Assembly: GCA_025677815.1 (NCBI GenBank)
Contig: JAIXMP010000035.1
Location: 310,001-374,000 of the forward strand
Origin: Phascolomyces articulosus
Lineage: Eukaryota; Mucoromycota; Mucoromycetes; Mucorales; Lichtheimiaceae
Length of the DNA: 64,000 bases
Direction: 5' to 3'
The notes beneath the pieces were generated by a model. The model was not told the origin of the DNA, ran no database searches, and saw only the letters and a program-made list of their open reading frames with translations. Positions within the stretch are counted from its first letter, which is position 1. Each line of letters begins with the position of its first letter. A program made the translations under genes and the position numbers. Of the stretch, positions 46,282-58,900 are shown piece after piece.

Positions 46282-48132
46282 ATGGATGATAATAATATAA
46301 TTAAAACGGATGATATAAATATGCAACAGTCAACAACTACTGGCGCCCCCTCCTCCTCTAATAGTGACCATGACAGTACCACACCTACCGTGACTAGTAG
46401 TAGTCCCACGCCGTCCTCTTCGGCGTTCCAGCCATATCAATTCCACGAAGCTATGCTAGCTGCTGTCAACAGTCACGGTGTTGCTTCTCTTTCACAACAT
46501 GGTTTGATAGCTGCTGTAGCTGCTGCTGTTGGTGCTAGTACGGCTGCTGCTGCTGCTGCTGCTGCTGCTGCCGCTGCTGCCACTACCAATAGTACCAACA
46601 ACAATGATTCAACTACTTCTTCACCTAATACCACAACCAACATTATTGATTCAACAACACAATCCCTATTTCAACAACAACAAACACAACAATTAACGAC
46701 AACTCCTCAAAAGGAGCCCACGGAAATTGATATTGCCAAAAGAGATAGTATTCGTGCTGCCAACAGAGAACGAAAGAAGAAATGGCGGATTCATAATGAA
46801 GAACGAAGTATGTCTTGTATTTTGGCAACCCATTGAATTTAAAAAACACGCAATAGATTATTTATGCAAACCCCTTCTTCATTCTATATTTATATAGACA
46901 AAGACAATGATCTAAGATGTCGTGTAAATAAACGTGCGACGAAATTATATGGCGCAGCTAACACGGAAGAAAAACGAGCATGGGCAAATGAAGAATTTGA
47001 AAAGCGACGCCAAAAACGCATGGACAAAGAACGACGAAAAAACATGATTGACAATGTATTGAGTGTACCAGGAAGTCCTTCCAATGGTGTCATGGCTAAT
47101 GGGACGACAACTACCACCCATTCTTCACAACAACAACAACAGTTGACTCCACAACAAGATTTAACACAGCCTACAAGTACGGCCACAGCAACAACTACCA
47201 ATACTGCAGAAGGATTACCAGAACAAATGGCTTATTATTCACCTATGACAGTAGATCAATCTGCAGCTGCTAAAATGTTGGACTTCCCACCTGAATTACA
47301 ACGTCAATTATTAGAACAACTTAATAATATGATTGTAAGTAATAGTAATAGTGTTTTTATAATGGGTGGTTCTATATATACTAATATATAGAGAATGAAA
47401 AAATAGACACTACAGGCTTTAACGAATGGAGGCAAGTTACCAACTCCACCTGGTGAGTTTGGTGATCAACCTGATCAAGAACAACAGCCACCTTCATCGC
47501 ATGAAACACCCTCCTTTTCTGAAGAACAAACACATCATCATCAACATACAGACTCATCCTCTACCACCCATATAACCTCCCATGAATTACCATCTCAACC
47601 ACAACCATTACCATTACCAGAATCTGTATCAGAACATCGTCAACAAGCGGAAAATTCTTCCAATGATCAAGAAAATCAACATCATGGTGTAGTAGTAGAT
47701 CCAAATGTTTCAATGGACGAACCACCACCACCTCTGGAATCATCCTCAGAAACCTTAAATAATGACACCATGGCATCTTCCGTGTCTCCTACTACATTAA
47801 CGAGCGAGGGTGATGGAGTGATCCATGATGAACAACAGCAGCAACAATTACAGCAGCAAGGATTATCTACCACAAGTACGAGTGTATCTAACAGCGCGCA
47901 AAATTCACCTCAAGTAGATAAAATGGATACAGATCAAGAAGTGTTAGGAACATCTTCTGTGATTGTCCACGATTCTATTCTAGAGAATGTAGAACAAGAT
48001 AATAATAACCCAACTCAAGATTCGTCCTCTTCTTCTTCAACTACACCACAACCCCATGGAGAAAAAAAACCTGAATATCCCTTGGATGCAGTATTAACAT
48101 TGATGCAACTAAATGCAGGCTGGCGAGAATGA
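46282..48132 (+). CDS. DUF3020-type fungal protein, probable nuclear regulator
   Basis: Exons are 46282-46807, 46898-47334 and 47416-48132 (559 aa). The only conserved part is a strongly basic block around intron 1: RAANRERKKKWRIHNEER, then NKDNDLRCRVNKRATKLYG and EEFEKRRQKRMDKERRKNM. It matches what I recall of the fungal domain of unknown function DUF3020, found in putative transcription-related proteins. The N-terminal side contains FQPYQFHEAMLAAVNSHG and a poly-Ala run (about residues 94-105). After the basic block comes FPPELQRQLLEQLNNMIV, a possible amphipathic helix, then a low-complexity tail rich in S, T, Q and P ending LDAVLTLMQLNAGWRE. Acceptor choice for exon 3 is uncertain: using the AG at 47405-47406 adds TLQ in frame. 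A nuclear role is inferred from composition only. Confidence 0.7.
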
Positions 48133-48354
48133 TTTTCTCACTCATCATTTTTCTTTTTTATAATTCCTTCTTTTACCAAAAAATAAAAATTTCCAGAAGA
48201 TTTATAAAATGAAGTGACGTAGTGTCAAGAAAAAAAACTACCCGCAAACCCAAAAAAAAATTCTGACTTTTTTTTTACGTGTGAATCAAAGAGTTGCTTC
48301 CTTTCCAACAACTCCATTTATAACAGCTACTACAACACCCCTCAACAAACAATA

Positions 48355-49741
48355 ATGAGAAGAACTTTATTTGTTGCCGGTTTTGGTTCTCGAACGCGCG
48401 CAAGAGATTTAGCATACGAGTTTGAAAGGTACTTTTCAACATGATCTTACAGAAAAAAAAATACATTATATTACGAATAATTCTCTCTACTTTTTTTTCG
48501 TCCCCTTCCATCTTGATTCGTCGTCGTCGATAAAGCAAATACCATACCACGATTTTATCTACACATACACACACACTTATATATAATCCATTGACAACGT
48601 TGTACGTCGTTCGTCGATTTTGGCCGTCGTCGTCGAAATGAAAATAACGAGCGTTTTCGAGCGTATATATTGGGAATGATAATAGAAGAGTGGCTTTTTA
48701 TATTGGATGATGAATGTGGGATAGAGAGAATACGCAAATACCTCGGATAACAAACGATGACGATGGATGGATTTTCCTATTTTTCTTCTTCTTTTATTAT
48801 TACCCTCTCTTTTTACATATATGCGACGCTCTTTTTACGAACATTATTTTTTTTACGAATCATGACGAACTAACGACACATTCTATTCGCGTCCGCTTTT
48901 TTCTTTCAATCGATCCTTTTCTCAAAAAAAAAAGATATGGTCGCCTTGTGCGTTGTGATATTCCTGCTCCCAAGAGTTATTCTTCCAAACCGTAAGTAGA
49001 CAGGATCAAAGAAAAAATGTTCTTCTCTCTTTCGATATACTTTTTTTTTATGTTAATGCGTATCCACATCCTATGGTTCTCTCTAGCTATGCTTTTGTAG
49101 AATTTGAAGATCCTCGTGATGCGGATGATGCTTTTAATGAAATGCACGGTCGACGTATCGATGGTTTTACCATTAGTGTTCAGGTAAAAAGGAAAAAAAA
49201 TGTTGAGCCAATCTGTCTCGATTGACCAGATTTTGGGGTCTCTCCTCTCTCTCTGGTTTTTTTTTTTTTTTTGGATCATACAACTCATTTCAACTTTTTA
49301 ATCCAGTGGGCTCGTAATGCACCCAGTGCACATTGGCGATTTGATCGAGGTTCGCCAGGTCGCCGACCTCGTTCACCAAGCCCACGTCGTTATGGGAGAT
49401 ATGGAGGAGGTGGTAGTGGAGGAGGAGGACCTCCCATGTATCGTGGACGTAGTCGATCGCGAAGTCCATATTATCGTGGACGTTCACCTTCACCTCGTGG
49501 TCGATCTCCTCCTCCCTTTGATCGTCGTTATGATTCCCGTTCGCGTTCGCCTCCTCGATATCCTGATGAACGCCATCCACCTATTGAAAGGACTTCGCGT
49601 TCACGTTCTCCTATGCCTGATTCACGACGTGATTCTCGTTCACCTTCTCGTCAATCACGTAGTTCACCTCCACTTCCAATTGCTGCTGCTACTGAACCTG
49701 AACCAGCTGCTGCACCTGCTTCTACCACTGAACAACCATAA
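48355..49741 (+). CDS. SR-family splicing factor (RRM plus RS domain)
   Basis: Exons are 48355-48428, 48935-48991, 49087-49183 and 49307-49741 (220 aa), all GT-AG and in frame. One RRM: RNP2 is TLFVAGFG near the start, helix one is ARDLAYEFERYGRLVRCDIP, RNP1 is YAFVEFEDPRDADDAFNEM, and the domain ends RRIDGFTISVQWARN. A Gly-rich hinge with SPSPRRYGRYGGGG precedes an RS domain with many RS/SP dipeptides (YRGRSRSRSPYYRGRSPSPR, SRRDSRSPSRQSRSSPP). The tail is Ala/Pro/Glu. Such proteins select splice sites and help mRNA export, regulated by SR kinases. It resembles SRSF3/7-type or Srp1-type proteins; exact orthology is open. The 506-nt intron 1 is much longer than others and has clustered TCGTCG motifs, possibly for autoregulatory splicing. 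Confidence 0.88.
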
Positions 49742-50229
49742 ATCGCATACACACACACACAAGTAATGTATTCAATTGGGTGAACTTTTCTTTTTATATG
49801 AAAAAAATATAGAACCCATCGTTTGTATTGCAAAATAACACACATGATCGTTTGAGGGTATATATCAAATATATAGCTTTTTTGTACATTCCCCCCCCAA
49901 CATTTCTCTTTTTTTCCCTATTTTATTTCTCTCAAAAAATAAAAACTTACTGGTTTTTTCTCTCAAAATAATAATAATAATAATAAGGTTTCTTTATGTC
50001 TTTATGCTATTTGTGATGGGAGATGAAATATAATATGTGCAACGACAAATCACTTTTGATGTCATGCAAATCCAGGGTGGCGATAAAGAGTGCTTCATAG
50101 TGGATGGTTTTGTTTAAAGCTTGATTCTTTTAATCTTCTTTTGACAGTCACCCCTAATTCATGTATGGATAGTTTCTTTTTATGAGAAACGACAGCACTA
50201 TATTGATATACGCGTATGTATTATTTTTA
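49742..50229. other. Convergent intergenic region
   Basis: 488 bp between the SR factor and zinc-cluster factor stops, with a C-run near 49891-49898 and an (AAT)n run near 49967-49985. No gene is seen. Confidence 0.5.
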
Positions 50230-52330
50230 TTAAGTGATATGATGTGAAGCAAGTATCTGTTGTACTTTTTGAATAAATGGCCGTGTTCGAGCAATGTCAT
50301 CCACAGGTGTATGAAGAATGACTTTTAACAATCGAGATAAAGCATCCAGCGCCTTTAATTTATCGTCTGGATCATCCTCTTCTTGATCCACCAAATATTG
50401 TAAAATTTCACACGCTTGTTTTAATTCATGGATACAGGGTCGAAAATAACAATCCAAATTCAGTTGCCAAGCATCAAATAAATCCACCAAGGCAAAGGCT
50501 GCCTTGCTACATCGTTCCACGGATAATGGAGTGGGTATATAGGTTTGATGTAATAAGATCCAATGCCCATAATAACGAATTGAATGCATGTATAAACATC
50601 GTCGATGCCATAGTAGATCCTTTTGATGATCATGGTGAGTATCCATAGGATCTTGTAGATTTGTAGTGCTACTATTGTTGTTCTTGTTGGTATATCGACG
50701 AAGCCAAGTTTCAAATAACATTAACTTTTTTTCAATACGTTCAATTTCTTTGTAAGGGACTTGTTGTCGATCATTTGAAAAACAAGTCCTTCGAATATCT
50801 CGTGTGATTTCACATGTTTGATATTCTAACCATTGAAATATAGATTGCTGATATACTTCATCGTCTTCATCGTTGTGTTTTTCTTTTGGAAAAGGGGGTA
50901 CATCTTCATTATTGAGCTGCACTTCATATGGTTTATTATGAAAATGGGATGCAGATGTATCGAGGGAATAAATGAACCAACGGATTGATCGGATATAACA
51001 AGATGAGGATGGTAAATGAATCTCGACCATTTCTTGTTCTTCTCCTTCTTCCTCGCCATACTCCTCTCCTTCACATGGTAATATCAAAGATTGTTGTTCA
51101 TTAACATCTAATTGTGCCGCCAATTGTGCCGCCATACCAGAATAAAGATAAATGACTGATGTATTCCCACTTTCAATATGATAGAGGACCAAATTGCATA
51201 TGGCGTGACAGATAATGACATTCGCTGATTCTTGTTCGAAATAAAGTGTCGATACCAAATCCTTGGCTTCATCATAATAGCTTTGAGCCAATGCGATAAT
51301 GTTGCTTTTGATGGACGAAGAAGGATCTTCCACAATCCATTGATCCAAATCAATCATCTCGGGGTGCCAATAACAAGCATGCAATAGCATATAACACATG
51401 CAAGAAGTATACAATAATCGTAGGATAGGTGTTTTCGTGACTAATTTTCGATCCAAAAGTTTTTCATGAATGGGTTGAAATCCAAGAATGGAACCATGTA
51501 AAAGACAGGTCGGGTATAATTCAAGTAATCGTTTGATAGTGATGGATTTCAGAAAAACGTCATGTTGAGAGGCGGATATGGAGGCTGTGGGTGTAGAAGG
51601 GGTAGGTGATCCTATCATGTCATTGGTGGTGGATGGTGTTGTTGCTGTATTACTTGCTGGTAATAAACTGGTGAAATGGCTTAGTTTGATATTTGGGTAA
51701 ATGGTATTGTTTCGTGTTAACCATATGTTTCTGGTGGATGTTGAAGATGATGTCGAGGAGGAAGCGGAAGAAGACGTGGAATGACCCATCATAGATTTGT
51801 TATTGTTGTTATTGTTATTATCCAGTGCAAATTGGAGTAGTACGGCATAAATATCTTCCACATGATGCATATGCGTATCAATGGAAACACCTCGGCCCGT
51901 TTCATTTCTAATACTCCATGAGCGTAGTGCCTCCGTTCGAATGACAGGCTCACGGTTATAAACAAGTTGTTCAATGAGTCCAAATTCATTCATGAGCGAA
52001 TCTATTTGTCCTTGTAATGTCGAAAATCGGTTTCGTAATGCTGTACTGGCGAGATCTCCCGGTGCATCCAAGTATTCACAAGTTACATTGGCTGTAAGAC
52101 ATTGTTCACACGAAGGTCTTTCTCTTGAACATTTGGATCGATGTTTTCGACATCTTTTTCAATTGGGTATGTGAGAAAGTAAGAGAAAAGAAGGAGGTGG
52201 AGGAAGGGAGGAAAATATACAAGTCAATAAAAAAAGAATTTCTTGTGTCTTGTTTTTTTTTTTTTTACCTTTGACAAGAAAGAGGTTGTCGTAAACGTCG
52301 TTTGATAGGTCGTTCATCGACACTTGCCAT
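50230..52330 (-). CDS. Zn2Cys6 fungal-specific transcription factor
   Basis: Two exons: 52330-52269 and 52153-50230 (661 aa). The binuclear zinc cluster is at residues 19-46, with spacing C-x2-C-x6-C-x6-C-x2-C-x6-C: SCQRCRKHRSKCSRERPSCE followed by QCLTANVTCEY. The intron falls inside the cluster, between the first and second cysteines. Basic residues KRRLRQPL precede it, and a short coiled linker (TLQGQIDSLMNEFGLIEQLV) follows. The middle region resembles the fungal_trans domain: MCYMLLHACYWHPEMIDLDQ and YSGMAAQLAAQLDVNEQ. Low-complexity N, S and T runs lie near residues 140-215. Targets cannot be inferred. The annotated ATG at 52330 is needed to complete the zinc cluster; the second exon alone would lose its first cysteine. 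It diverges from the coiled-coil gene 1.75 kb away. Confidence 0.88.
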
Positions 52331-54081
52331 ATTCTAAATATTTATTGTTATGATGGATGAAACAATACAAGAAAAAGAACAAAAAATTTATATCGAATCT
52401 TATAATATGAGCTTAAAGAGAGAGGGAATAAATGACCTGAAATTTTGGGACTTTTCGAGTTGCATTGATTCTGAAAAAAAAATGTGTGCAATGTTATGTC
52501 ATACAGAGACATCCCATCTTTTTTCCCGCAATGATTAGACGATAAGATCTGTTCTTTTTATAACTACTCGATTGAAACCGGTTTTTAAAAGGGCAGTCTT
52601 TGAAATTATATACATAACCATCATTAATGGTAACGGGGCTTTACAATATCACCCATCATACAAATACGTTTTAACGTCAACAGGTTTTAAAGAATAGTGC
52701 CATGTAGTTTTATTTGATGCAATGTATAGATATATAAACAAGAACAACATGCATCCTCATTTAATTTACCAACGAATGATACTTATGGCAACTTTTATTA
52801 TACAGCAGATGAAATACGCAAAATACGTACAAGCAAAAAAGAAAATATCTTATATAAATTGATATCATTTTATTAAAATATATCATCTTATACTCAATAT
52901 TATCAAAAGAAAATAATTGGAAATAAGAATGATAATTATGCTTTTGGTTCTATCAAATCAATGAGCAAGGTTCGAATATATCTTGTCATACAAAGAAACA
53001 GTTTGGTGTGTATGGTGTGAAATGGAGATTTATCTTTTACTTGTCGATCTTTGCATATTTTATTGAATTTTATACTTTTTAAAAGTAAACTTGACATATA
53101 TAATAGAGTTGAAGGATGATTATAATATGTAAAAAAAAAAGTTCGACTATATAAATAGGCTTATATTTTTGGTATATACTCTATGGAAACGAATATTGGT
53201 AGCATTAGTATAGATGACAGTACTATGTTATAATATGCAAGTAAATAAAACATTATTGTTGTCCTATTAAATGTTTCCTACGTTTATTTTAATGTCAAAG
53301 AATAACACAGTCAAAATATGCGCAACATAGAAGAAACCCCTCTTTGATCCCTATTCAATTATTGACATTTATTAGTTCATAGTGTTCTCTTTTTATATAC
53401 TATTATTAAAAACAAGAAAATATTTTTTCTATCATATACGTACAAACATCAGACCATACTTTTATATTTGGGTTACCATTCAATTTTCTGTGCGCACGGT
53501 AAATCCGGTGTATTGGATTGGAGGAAACTGGGTTCGATTGTTAAATTAATAAACAATAGCTTTTTGGTAAAACGATAAATAAATCAAACCATTTATTATC
53601 GCATTATCTTTTTTTAAACTTGATTCATGATGACAGGGTATTTGATATATATATATATATATTGCTATTGATGTTTAAGGACGGCACAGTTAGTTTCTAT
53701 TTATCATTATTATTATTCAAATAATGGATGATAAATATAGGATCTACGTGATGGACATTTGTTTTCTTTAGAACTTTGTTAAATCATTGCGATCAAGATA
53801 CTTGTTGCTGTCATTGATCCTTATAGTGTGAACAAATGAGTAAATACAAGCTAGAGGATTATTACACCAGATGATAAAATAGGTTTTGGTGGTCTGATAC
53901 TCTTTGTTGCTATAAGGAACAAAACCCGCTTATAAGGGCCATAAACAAAAAAAAAAAAAGGGCCCGTTTCATCTTTTATTATATTCGTTGTATAATCAAT
54001 TTAAACATAAAAAAAAATATCTCTTGTTCCTTTTCTCCTTCCCCTTTTTTTATTTTACACCTTTTCCCCACAATATCTTCC
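52331..54081. other. Divergent intergenic region
   Basis: 1.75 kb between the zinc-cluster factor and coiled-coil protein starts. It is AT-rich with an (AT) run at about 53646-53662. The frame at 52350-52538 shows no protein features. No RNA gene is seen. Confidence 0.55.
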
Positions 54082-55331
54082 ATGATGTTGCAACAGGATA
54101 ACAGTAATTTACTTGATTTACATCAACGGGAATTCGATTCTAATAGTCGCGTATGTTTCATATTATTATAATTATTATTAAAAAGAGAACTTTTTATTCA
54201 ATGAAAAAGAGAAACGAGAATGTACCGTTTTTGTTCGATTCTCACCTTTATTTTTTTTGGCGCGCTTTTTATTATTATTATCATTTCCCATCTTTTATAG
54301 AATCAAGGCCCTTTTATATTAGAAGATATTGCTGAATTACTTAAAATACCAATAGCAGAATTACCAAAACATGCCCGTGTGGATGTATGGTTACGATTAT
54401 TGGATCGTCGAGAACAAACAACGGGAGAAGCTTTAATCACGGATTCACAAAAAAACACTATTCGAGAATATGGAAAAGTTATTGGAAAAAATGTATTACT
54501 GGATCCCAATGAATTTATCGAATTGTTAGAAAAACTAGTAGCCCCCGTAGATCGAAGTTCATTTCTCACTCGGGATGGCGAGGAAGTTGAAGAAGAAGAA
54601 GATAACGAAGCGGATCATGAGGAAGAAGAGGATGATCATGAACAAATAGAAAATGAACCACTTGGCTATGAAGGGAATCCTTTATTTATGACACAACGAC
54701 AACAGCGATCAAGAATTGGTATTCATCTTCATAATCATGATAACGACATTAACGATGACGATAATTCAATGGGACAATATGACGATTATAACAACAATAA
54801 CGATCATCACGAATATTATCATCATCACCAGCAAAGACAAGAAGAAAGTGAGGATGATGAGGAAGGGGATGAAACAAATTTATATAAACAACAACGCCAC
54901 ATGTTTAAGGATGATGTATTGGATTCATCCGGTGATCCAGTCATTTCCCAAATCATGGATGCTCGTCAACGAACATCAAAAATGTTAAATTTTACACCAC
55001 CACGATTTAAATTTCGTCGATTTGGGCATCCAGATGAATCTGATAATGAAAGTGGGATTTCTCGTGGTGGAAGTGCTAATCATCCATCCGTATCGGCTGG
55101 ATCAACTGTGGTAGAGTGAAATCCATGATTTTACTTTATATATATCATGGCCTTGATGATTTAAATACAATGAATATTCATGTTGATTGTTATTATCATT
55201 TTTTTTATATTAGAGTATTCAAGATGAATATGATCATCAAGATACAACAAGAGCAGGAGGTGCTTTGCAAAGTAAATTATATACTTCAAGACCACCTCCT
55301 CCTTTACGTGATAATACTTTGGATGTAAGTT

Positions 55332-55371
<40 letters not shown>

Positions 55372-57395
55372 AAAGGTTGAGCTATTTTTTTTTGAAAGAT
55401 ATCAAGAAATTAACTTGCCTAATGGGACATAGGCTGATATTCGACCTATGGCCTCTGTTTCCGAATCTTTACATAATCAACACAGCAGTACAGCACAACA
55501 ACGACGTTTACAAGAAGCAGAACGACGACTTGATAAAGTATCTCAAGAATATGATGAACAAATTGCAAAATTGGAAGTGGATCTTAGCAGTATGCGACAT
55601 GAAATCGTTATGCATAAGAAAACAATTGCAGAATATCAAGCACAAGAAAGTAACCGTACGGAACACATTACTACAGTAAGTTTATACAAAGGGTGGGAGT
55701 CATTTTTTGGGGCGGGGTGTGCGAGGGAAAGGGAAATCAAGTGATTAAACCTTCTTTTTTTTCTTTTGGATGTGTACTAGCTTGAGAAACAATTGGAAGA
55801 ATCTAAAGATAAGGGTTCCAAATTAAGACAATCCACTGAAGAACTCAAGGGCGAATTGGATGAAAAAAATGGTAAGTGATGGGAATGAGGATCTTCATTA
55901 ATATATGTGTGTGTTTTTTTTCTGTTTTGTTTATATTTGTGTCCTGCATAGGATGCTGTACATCAGTACTGATAGTTTATACTTTTACGTTTTTTTCTTC
56001 TGTTCATTGAATTGATAGAGGAACTTGAAAGATTGCAAGATACATTGCAAAAAGCCACGAACAAATTAAAATATGTGGAAACTAACTTTGAGCAATTATA
56101 TCAAGAATACAATGCTCAAAAGTCTGCACAAGATAAAGTGACTGAACTTCAGGTGCGTTTGGATCAAGAACTTGAAGCAACTGAAAGCCTGTATGCCCAA
56201 TTGGAGAATAAGAAAAAAGAAAACAAACGTATGAAACATATCATAGATGATATGAAGACGGATTTGGATGAAGCGAGACGACATGCAGCACAATTGGTTG
56301 TTCCATACAAGGTAAAAAAATACTTTTTATGGATGTAAAAGAGAGAGAAAGGTTTTGTGGTATCCATTTCATTGACAATAATAAATTCAGTCCTTGGGTG
56401 ATGAATTGGGGGAATCTTCTTCGGTTGCATTGGATACCAAAGAAGTACAAACAGAACAACCTGAACAAGACTTAGCCCGTTTAAAAGATCAAGAAAAATT
56501 GGAATCTTTAGCCATTATATTAACAAAAACGGAAGAACAATTGGAAGAAACCGAATCACGACTGGATTTTAGTGAACAACGTGCTGAGGAACTTGAAAAT
56601 AATTTGACAATGATGGAACAAGATTTGAAAAAAGGTAAGTCTCTCTCGATCTATTTATCTATTGCCACGAGGATGATGTGTGATCTAAAGGAACATCCCT
56701 CCTCTCTTTTATCTAGTCAAACGACGACGCGATGAATTACACCAAGAAAATCAAGAGATGTTTCAAGAGATTGAAACTTTGGAAGTCAATCTTAAACGAC
56801 AAATGGAGGTAAACGAACAAGCGGCAAAAAAGAAAACACGATCCACAGGTGTGCAATCCACTTCGATGGAATTATGTGATACTTGTGGTTATATTGCTGC
56901 TGAACATGAAAGTGCTATTCATGATCTTACATTACGTGTACAAGATCAAGCTGAAACCATTCGGCGGGTTAGAGCATTGAATACACGAAAACATGATTCA
57001 GCAGTAACTGAATATATCGTAAGTTTATTTTTGATTTTTTTGAACGTATTTGAGAAATATATGATGATGGATAATCTTAGTGTCGCTAATCTTTTTTTTT
57101 GGACTTTACAAAATAGACAATGGCACATAATACATTGTTTCATGAAACAACTAAAACAGCACGTACTTGGCGATTTGTTTTATTTATCGTGACCTTGTAT
57201 ACCATGGTTCAAACCTTTGTTTTCTTTCGAAACATGGTATCCAAAGTTTCTTATGGCGTGGAAGATCATCCTTATGTCACCCTTTATCCATTACCCGTGG
57301 GACCTTATACTTCTCGAAACAGATTTGTGGACGAAATGGTCTTTTGGTTACAAAGTCTACTTCTTGATGCTGATGATTATTCAGTAGCTCAATAG
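54082..57395 (+). CDS. Coiled-coil, C-terminally anchored membrane protein (KASH-like candidate)
   Basis: Exons are 54082-54150, 54301-55110, 55214-55324, 55433-55675, 55781-55871, 56019-56311, 56391-56634, 56717-57018 and 57117-57395 (813 aa), all GT-AG and in frame. I do not recognise an exact family. The N-terminus (residues 24 to about 95) looks globular: FILEDIAELLKIPIAELPKH, VDVWLRLLDRREQTTGEALI. An acidic, disordered part with poly-D/E and His follows. Residues about 345-700 are heptad-rich coiled coil with a short Cys pair (LCDTCGY). Near the end a basic segment TARTWR precedes a single hydrophobic span (FVLFIVTLYTMVQTFVFF, about 741-758) and a tail of about 50 residues with YPLPVGPYTS. 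Long coiled coil, one C-terminal span and a short lumenal tail are the layout of KASH proteins such as Kms1/Kms2, but golgins and other tail-anchored tethers look alike. Confidence 0.75.
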
Positions 57396-58900
57396 TTTTT
57401 TTTACCCTTATCCATCTTCATCATCCTCCTATCTATACACACTACTATTACAACTACTACAACATCTTATTATTTTTTTATTGATTACTGATCACTGGTT
57501 TATCTTTTACCTAATGATCATTTTAAAACTTACTCAAGCTGCTACTTTATTACTACTATTCCTATTACTGCCACCACCCCATCATAACTACTCTAGTATT
57601 CTTCTTCCTCACCTTCCTATCCGTTGTAAATACATTTCCTCGTTATTCTACCTCTCAAAAATGTACCATAGTAAAATTCTGTTTTCTTTTTTCCAATAAC
57701 CAAGAACATAATAATAAAAGGATAAATACAATTATCACCTTTTAAATATAATTATTTACACTTTTTATTCATGTTATCTATTGAAACGTACGTCTGTTTG
57801 GAAGGATCATTTACAAGTTATTAAATGCATTGATTGATGATGACAAGTATGTAAACAAATGCCATGCAAATTAAACTTCAAACAAAACTAATCAATGTTA
57901 AAAAAAAGGTTTATGTTACCATAGTCGTTGTGTGTTCTAATATACATCTTTTGATACTTATCTCAGTAAAATCTAAAGTGTCTAAACATTTTTTATAAAT
58001 ATCTTTTATATAACAATATATAAAAATAGCAATCCATGAATCGATGCATGCATAAATAATGTCACTCATTCATCATGAATATTGGCCTTCTATTATATTA
58101 TATATATGTAACAAGGATCTATGAGAATTTACTAAATCAATCCATCGTCATGAGTTCCTATCAAAAAATAGAAGCGGTAATATGGTGTCATTCCATGTCA
58201 TGTTTATATAAAAGTCAACGACAAACAACAACAAACACATGACATGGTTGATTTTCTGCATATCAATAACAATGAAAGAAGGAGCGGGTAAAGGAGAATG
58301 AAAAGCGCTTATCATTAAATAATTGCCTAGAACCTTTTCTCCTGACAAGTTATTATTGTCATGATCAGGTTTTTTGTTATTAGTATTTAGGAAGGAGTGA
58401 TTAATTGGTTCCCGAACCAAATCGTCTCTCTTTTTCCCTCTCTATAAATAGATTTTCTGAAAATCAAAAAATTACTTGAATTTTCTTATTTTCCATGCAA
58501 AAAAAAAAGTTGTTTTTTCGTATAGTAAATAATAATAAAGATAATAAATTGTTGTTGGATTGATGACAAAAGATTGCATTTTACGTAATACACAAAAGGA
58601 AAAAGAAAACTACAAGAGGAGTGTGCGTTTTTTTTAAAAAAAGGATCTGATTTGACAAAGAGGTTGTGATGATGGGTGCAAAGGAAAAAAAACTACTACT
58701 TGAGATTTGGATGGTGGAGGAGAGTAAGTTTTTTTTGAAAAGAAAAAAAGGTATAAAAAAAGGTTTTAAGAAAAAAAGAGGGAAAAGGGTTTTTTTTTCA
58801 ACATCCCGCGTTATTACATATATTTTCTCTCTCTCTAGTTAATAAATTGAAGGTTGGGGGGAGGGTTAGAAGGGAAACACATGTTTTATACTTATTATAT
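57396..58900. other. Convergent intergenic region
   Basis: 1.5 kb between the coiled-coil gene stop and the secreted protein gene stop on the other strand. AT-rich with homopolymer A/T runs and a CT run near 58826-58838. No coding frame is supported. Confidence 0.55.
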
